Assembly (NCBI RefSeq): GCF_009696325.1
Contig: NZ_VUME01000002.1
Coordinates: forward strand, 62,001 to 126,000
Source of the DNA: Collinsella sp. WCA1-178-WT-3 (M1)
GTDB taxonomy: Bacteria > Actinomycetota > Coriobacteriia > Coriobacteriales > Coriobacteriaceae
DNA length: 64,000 nt
Direction: 5' to 3'
Of this stretch, positions 62,232 through 64,000 are shown piece after piece; the first letter of the stretch is position 1; each line of letters starts with the position of its first letter. A program made the translations under genes and the position numbers. The notes beneath the pieces were generated by a model, which saw nothing but the letters and a program-made list of their open reading frames with translations, did no database searches and was not told the DNA's origin.

Positions 62232-63320
62232 CTAGTCTAGGCGGACCGGATCGTGGGGGTAGGCGTTGAGGATCTCGACGCCGCTCTCGGTGACCAGGGC
62301 AAGGTCCTCGATGCGGACGCCGGTGCGGCCGGGGAGGTAGATGCCCGGCTCGATGGAAAACGTCATGCCCGGCTCCACGGCCTGCTCGTTGACGAGCGAG
62401 ACGTCACCCGGCTCGTGGTCTTGCAGGCCGATCGAGTGTCCCAGACGGTGCGTAAAGTACTTGCCATAACCCGCGTCCTCAATCACGTCGCGCGCGGCAC
62501 GGTCCAGATCGCACATACGCACGCCCGGTGCGATGAGCGCCTCGGCGGCCTCGTTGGCGCGGCGCACGATGTCGTAGATGCGTGCCGTCTCCTCGTCCGG
62601 CTCGCCCCAAAAGAACGTGCGCGTCATGTCCGAGCAGTAGTTGCGACGACGCCCGCCAATGTCGAACAGCACCACGTCGCCACGCTTGAGTACCGTATCG
62701 TCTGGCTCGTGGTGCGGGTCGCCGGCGTTGGCGCCAAAGCTCACGATGGGCGGAAAGCTAAAGCCCTCGCAATCGTGCTTGCGATACAGGCCAAGCATCT
62801 GGTCGGCGATCTCGCGCTCTGTCACGCCTTCGTGGACGAGCTCGATCGCGTCGGCCATCACGGCGTCGTTAGCGGCCGAGGACACGCGCATAAGCTCCTG
62901 CTCGGCGGCGTCTTTGTAGGTTCGCGTGGCGGTCACGGCAAAATCGCCTAGGAAGAATTCGCTCGCGGCATGGCGCTCCATGAGGGGCATCAAGAAGCCG
63001 GAGCGCATGACGGTGTCGATGCCGAGCGGTTTGGTCGGATCAACCTCGCGAGCGATGGCGTCGGCCACGACGTCGGTATCGGTGTGGTACGCGACGCGGG
63101 CATTTTCATACTCGGGCAACTGATGCAGCGCGTTGACCAAGATCACGGGCTCGCTACCGCGTGCGAGCAGTACGCCGCAAAAACGCTCGAACATATCGGC
63201 ATAAAAGCCGGTCAGGTAATAAATCGACCACGGGTCGTTTACGAGCAGCTGCGCGCCGGGGTGCTGAGCCTCGAGCGCATCGAGCACGCGTGCCACGCGC
63301 TGGTCATCGACATGTGCCAT
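62232..63320 (-). CDS. M24-family metallopeptidase (Xaa-Pro peptidase-like)
   Basis: 362 residues: a creatinase-like N-terminal domain (1-125, with PWSIYYLTGF) and a pita-bread catalytic domain. Metal ligands are visible as Asp in VVLFDIGGRRRNYCSDMTRTF near 205-225, His in FTHRLGHSIGLQDHEPG near 285-300, Glu in SIEPGIYLPG near 318, and Glu in VRIEDLALVT near 332. It cleaves Xaa-Pro dipeptides or N-terminal residues in the cytoplasm; PepQ and PepP cannot be separated by eye. ATG at 63320 follows AAAGGACG. Confidence 0.9.
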   Translation of the reverse strand: MAHVDDQRVARVLDALEAQHPGAQLLVNDPWSIYYLTGFYADMFERFCGVLLARGSEPVILVNALHQLPEYENARVAYHTDTDVVADAIAREVDPTKPLGIDTVMRSGFLMPLMERHAASEFFLGDFAVTATRTYKDAAEQELMRVSSAANDAVMADAIELVHEGVTEREIADQMLGLYRKHDCEGFSFPPIVSFGANAGDPHHEPDDTVLKRGDVVLFDIGGRRRNYCSDMTRTFFWGEPDEETARIYDIVRRANEAAEALIAPGVRMCDLDRAARDVIEDAGYGKYFTHRLGHSIGLQDHEPGDVSLVNEQAVEPGMTFSIEPGIYLPGRTGVRIEDLALVTESGVEILNAYPHDPVRLD

Positions 63321-63375
63321 ACATCGTCCTTTCGTTAGGTTGCCACCATGGTATCCCCAATGCCAGGGTAGTCAA

Positions 63376-63452
63376 TTTGGGACGGGGCTATTTTAGCTGC
63401 GTCAAACATGCGAGCTGATAGGTAAAAGTAGTCAATAAGGTACCGTCCCAAA
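63376..63452. repeat. GGGAC-family palindrome, imperfect
   Basis: TTTGGGACGG (63376-63385) with CCGTCCCAAA (63443-63452), enclosing GTAGTCAAT repeats. The whole interval 63321-63787 is free of genes and is filled by this, family II copy 2 and one more palindrome. Confidence 0.65.
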
Positions 63453-63460
63453 TGGGCTGG

Positions 63461-63620
63461 TTTCAAAACTATGGCGGATTATGGGGCTGGACCTGTACTA
63501 CTTGACCATGGGAAAAATCGCGAAATTAAAACCGCAGGTAGAAGGCTTATCAAAAATCGAAAATTGCCGGTATGGGTGGGGGTCTCCGAATCAGCCCCGT
63601 AATCCGGCATAGTTTTGAAA
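63461..63620. repeat. Intergenic repeat family II, copy 2
   Basis: 29-bp arms (63461-63489 and 63592-63620, 27 of 29 paired) unrelated to those of copy 1 enclose the shared core: GACCATG, ATCGCGAAAT and AAACCGCAGGTAGAAGGCTT (63529-63548). Confidence 0.85.
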
Positions 63621-63664
63621 TGGCACTAAAGTAGGCACAAGCTAAATACCGATCCCAAGGCAAG

Positions 63665-63728
63665 TTGCGGTGGAATAGTTCCTTGATGCCGGGGTTTTGG
63701 CGGAAATCGGGAATTATTTCACCGCAAT
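63665..63728. repeat. Degenerate inverted repeat related to 11914-11982
   Basis: TTGCGGTGGAATAGTTCC and GGGAATTATTTCACCGCAA form an imperfect stem; the ends match the AGTTGCGGTGAAATAG arms of the perfect palindrome at 11914. Confidence 0.65.
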
Positions 63729-63787
63729 TGAGGAGGGGCGGGGTGGATGGCGGGGTAGCTAAAAGAGCACCGTCCCAAACGAGCTGC

Positions 63788-64000
63788 TTAGATCGGGTCG
63801 ATGTCCATGCTGGCGATGAGGTCGGTACCGGTGCCTAGGAGGTTGGGGAGGACTACATCGCCCATGCGGATGGGGGCTTTGACCACTAGGCCGCGGATGA
63901 GGTCCATGGTCTGGGCATGGAGTTCGAGCGGGATGGCCTCGGCCGTGCGAACGGGCAGCAGTGCCTCGTCGCCGCTTGATACTGCCACGGTGGTAGTGAG
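63788..64000 (-). CDS. DUF1667 protein, C-terminal part (runs off the window)
   Basis: 71 codons including stop, open to the right edge. LTTTVAVSSGDEALLPVRTAE, IPLELHAQTMDLIRGLVVKAP and RMGDVVLPNLLGTGTDLIAS match the end of DUF1667, a small Cys-containing protein usually encoded after anaerobic glycerol-3-phosphate dehydrogenase/FAD-oxidoreductase pairs. The N-terminal cysteine motif lies outside the window, so the assignment rests on this tail. Confidence 0.7.
   Translation of the reverse strand, partial: LTTTVAVSSGDEALLPVRTAEAIPLELHAQTMDLIRGLVVKAPIRMGDVVLPNLLGTGTDLIASMDIDPI

Overview
The window looks like a piece of chromosome from an anaerobic, high-GC Actinomycetota of the Coriobacteriia, most likely Collinsella or a close relative. 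This is inferred from several things together: strongly GC-biased third codon positions, a four-domain ribosomal protein S1, a bacterial type A RNase P RNA, frequent TTG and GTG starts behind GAAAGG-type ribosome binding sites, a sortase-type giant surface protein, and selenium, molybdenum and formate metabolism without respiratory genes. No taxonomic search could be run.

Layout. 1-4.4 kb is damaged: a frameshifted membrane protein, a short MGMT-type alkyltransferase, an intact Cof-type HAD phosphatase, trpS with both a frameshift and an in-frame stop, and a beheaded DeoR regulator. 4.4-14.5 kb carries a HAD hydrolase, rpsA, rnpB, a YigZ protein, a C_GCAxxG_C_C protein, an O-acetylhomoserine sulfhydrylase, an MFS remnant, xpt, a small release-factor-like protein, a lipid kinase and a CLC antiporter. 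14.6-20.2 kb is a molybdenum block (moeA, a mogA/moaB gene, modA, modB, modC). 20.2-27.4 kb is a selenium block: two 2-hydroxyacyl-CoA-dehydratase/double-cubane-type proteins and their ATP-dependent activase, then selD (itself a selenoprotein with UGA at codon 17), yedF, a DUF3343 gene and a cysteine desulfurase/selenocysteine lyase-like gene. 27.5-38.8 kb is one 3760-residue wall-anchored surface protein. Next come brnQ, tRNA-Pro and tRNA-Gly. A 2 kb integrated-element remnant sits in tRNA-Gly between 41-bp direct repeats. 42.8-47.9 kb holds a hydrogenase maturation protease, a formate/nitrite transporter, selA, selB and tRNA-Sec. 48.2-53.5 kb has gdhA and a two-gene molybdenum hydroxylase. 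53.7-63.3 kb has tRNA-Leu, tig, clpP, clpX, valS, folC and an M24 peptidase. The window ends inside a DUF1667 gene.

How it fits together. Molybdate uptake and cofactor insertion feed the xanthine dehydrogenase-like enzyme and probably a formate dehydrogenase outside the window. selD, selA, selB and tRNA-Sec allow selenocysteine insertion, needed at least for selD itself. The hydrogenase protease and formate transporter point to formate/hydrogen metabolism. The association of an activase and two double-cubane-type reductase proteins with selD/yedF/DUF3343/desulfurase is the best candidate for an incompletely described system.

Intergenic DNA is unusually rich in structured repeats. One family has at least four full copies in which outer and middle stems change in a compensatory way around constant loops. 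A second family has two copies sharing an A/T-rich core inside unrelated long stems. A third is a set of near-perfect palindromes built on GGGAC/GTCCC.
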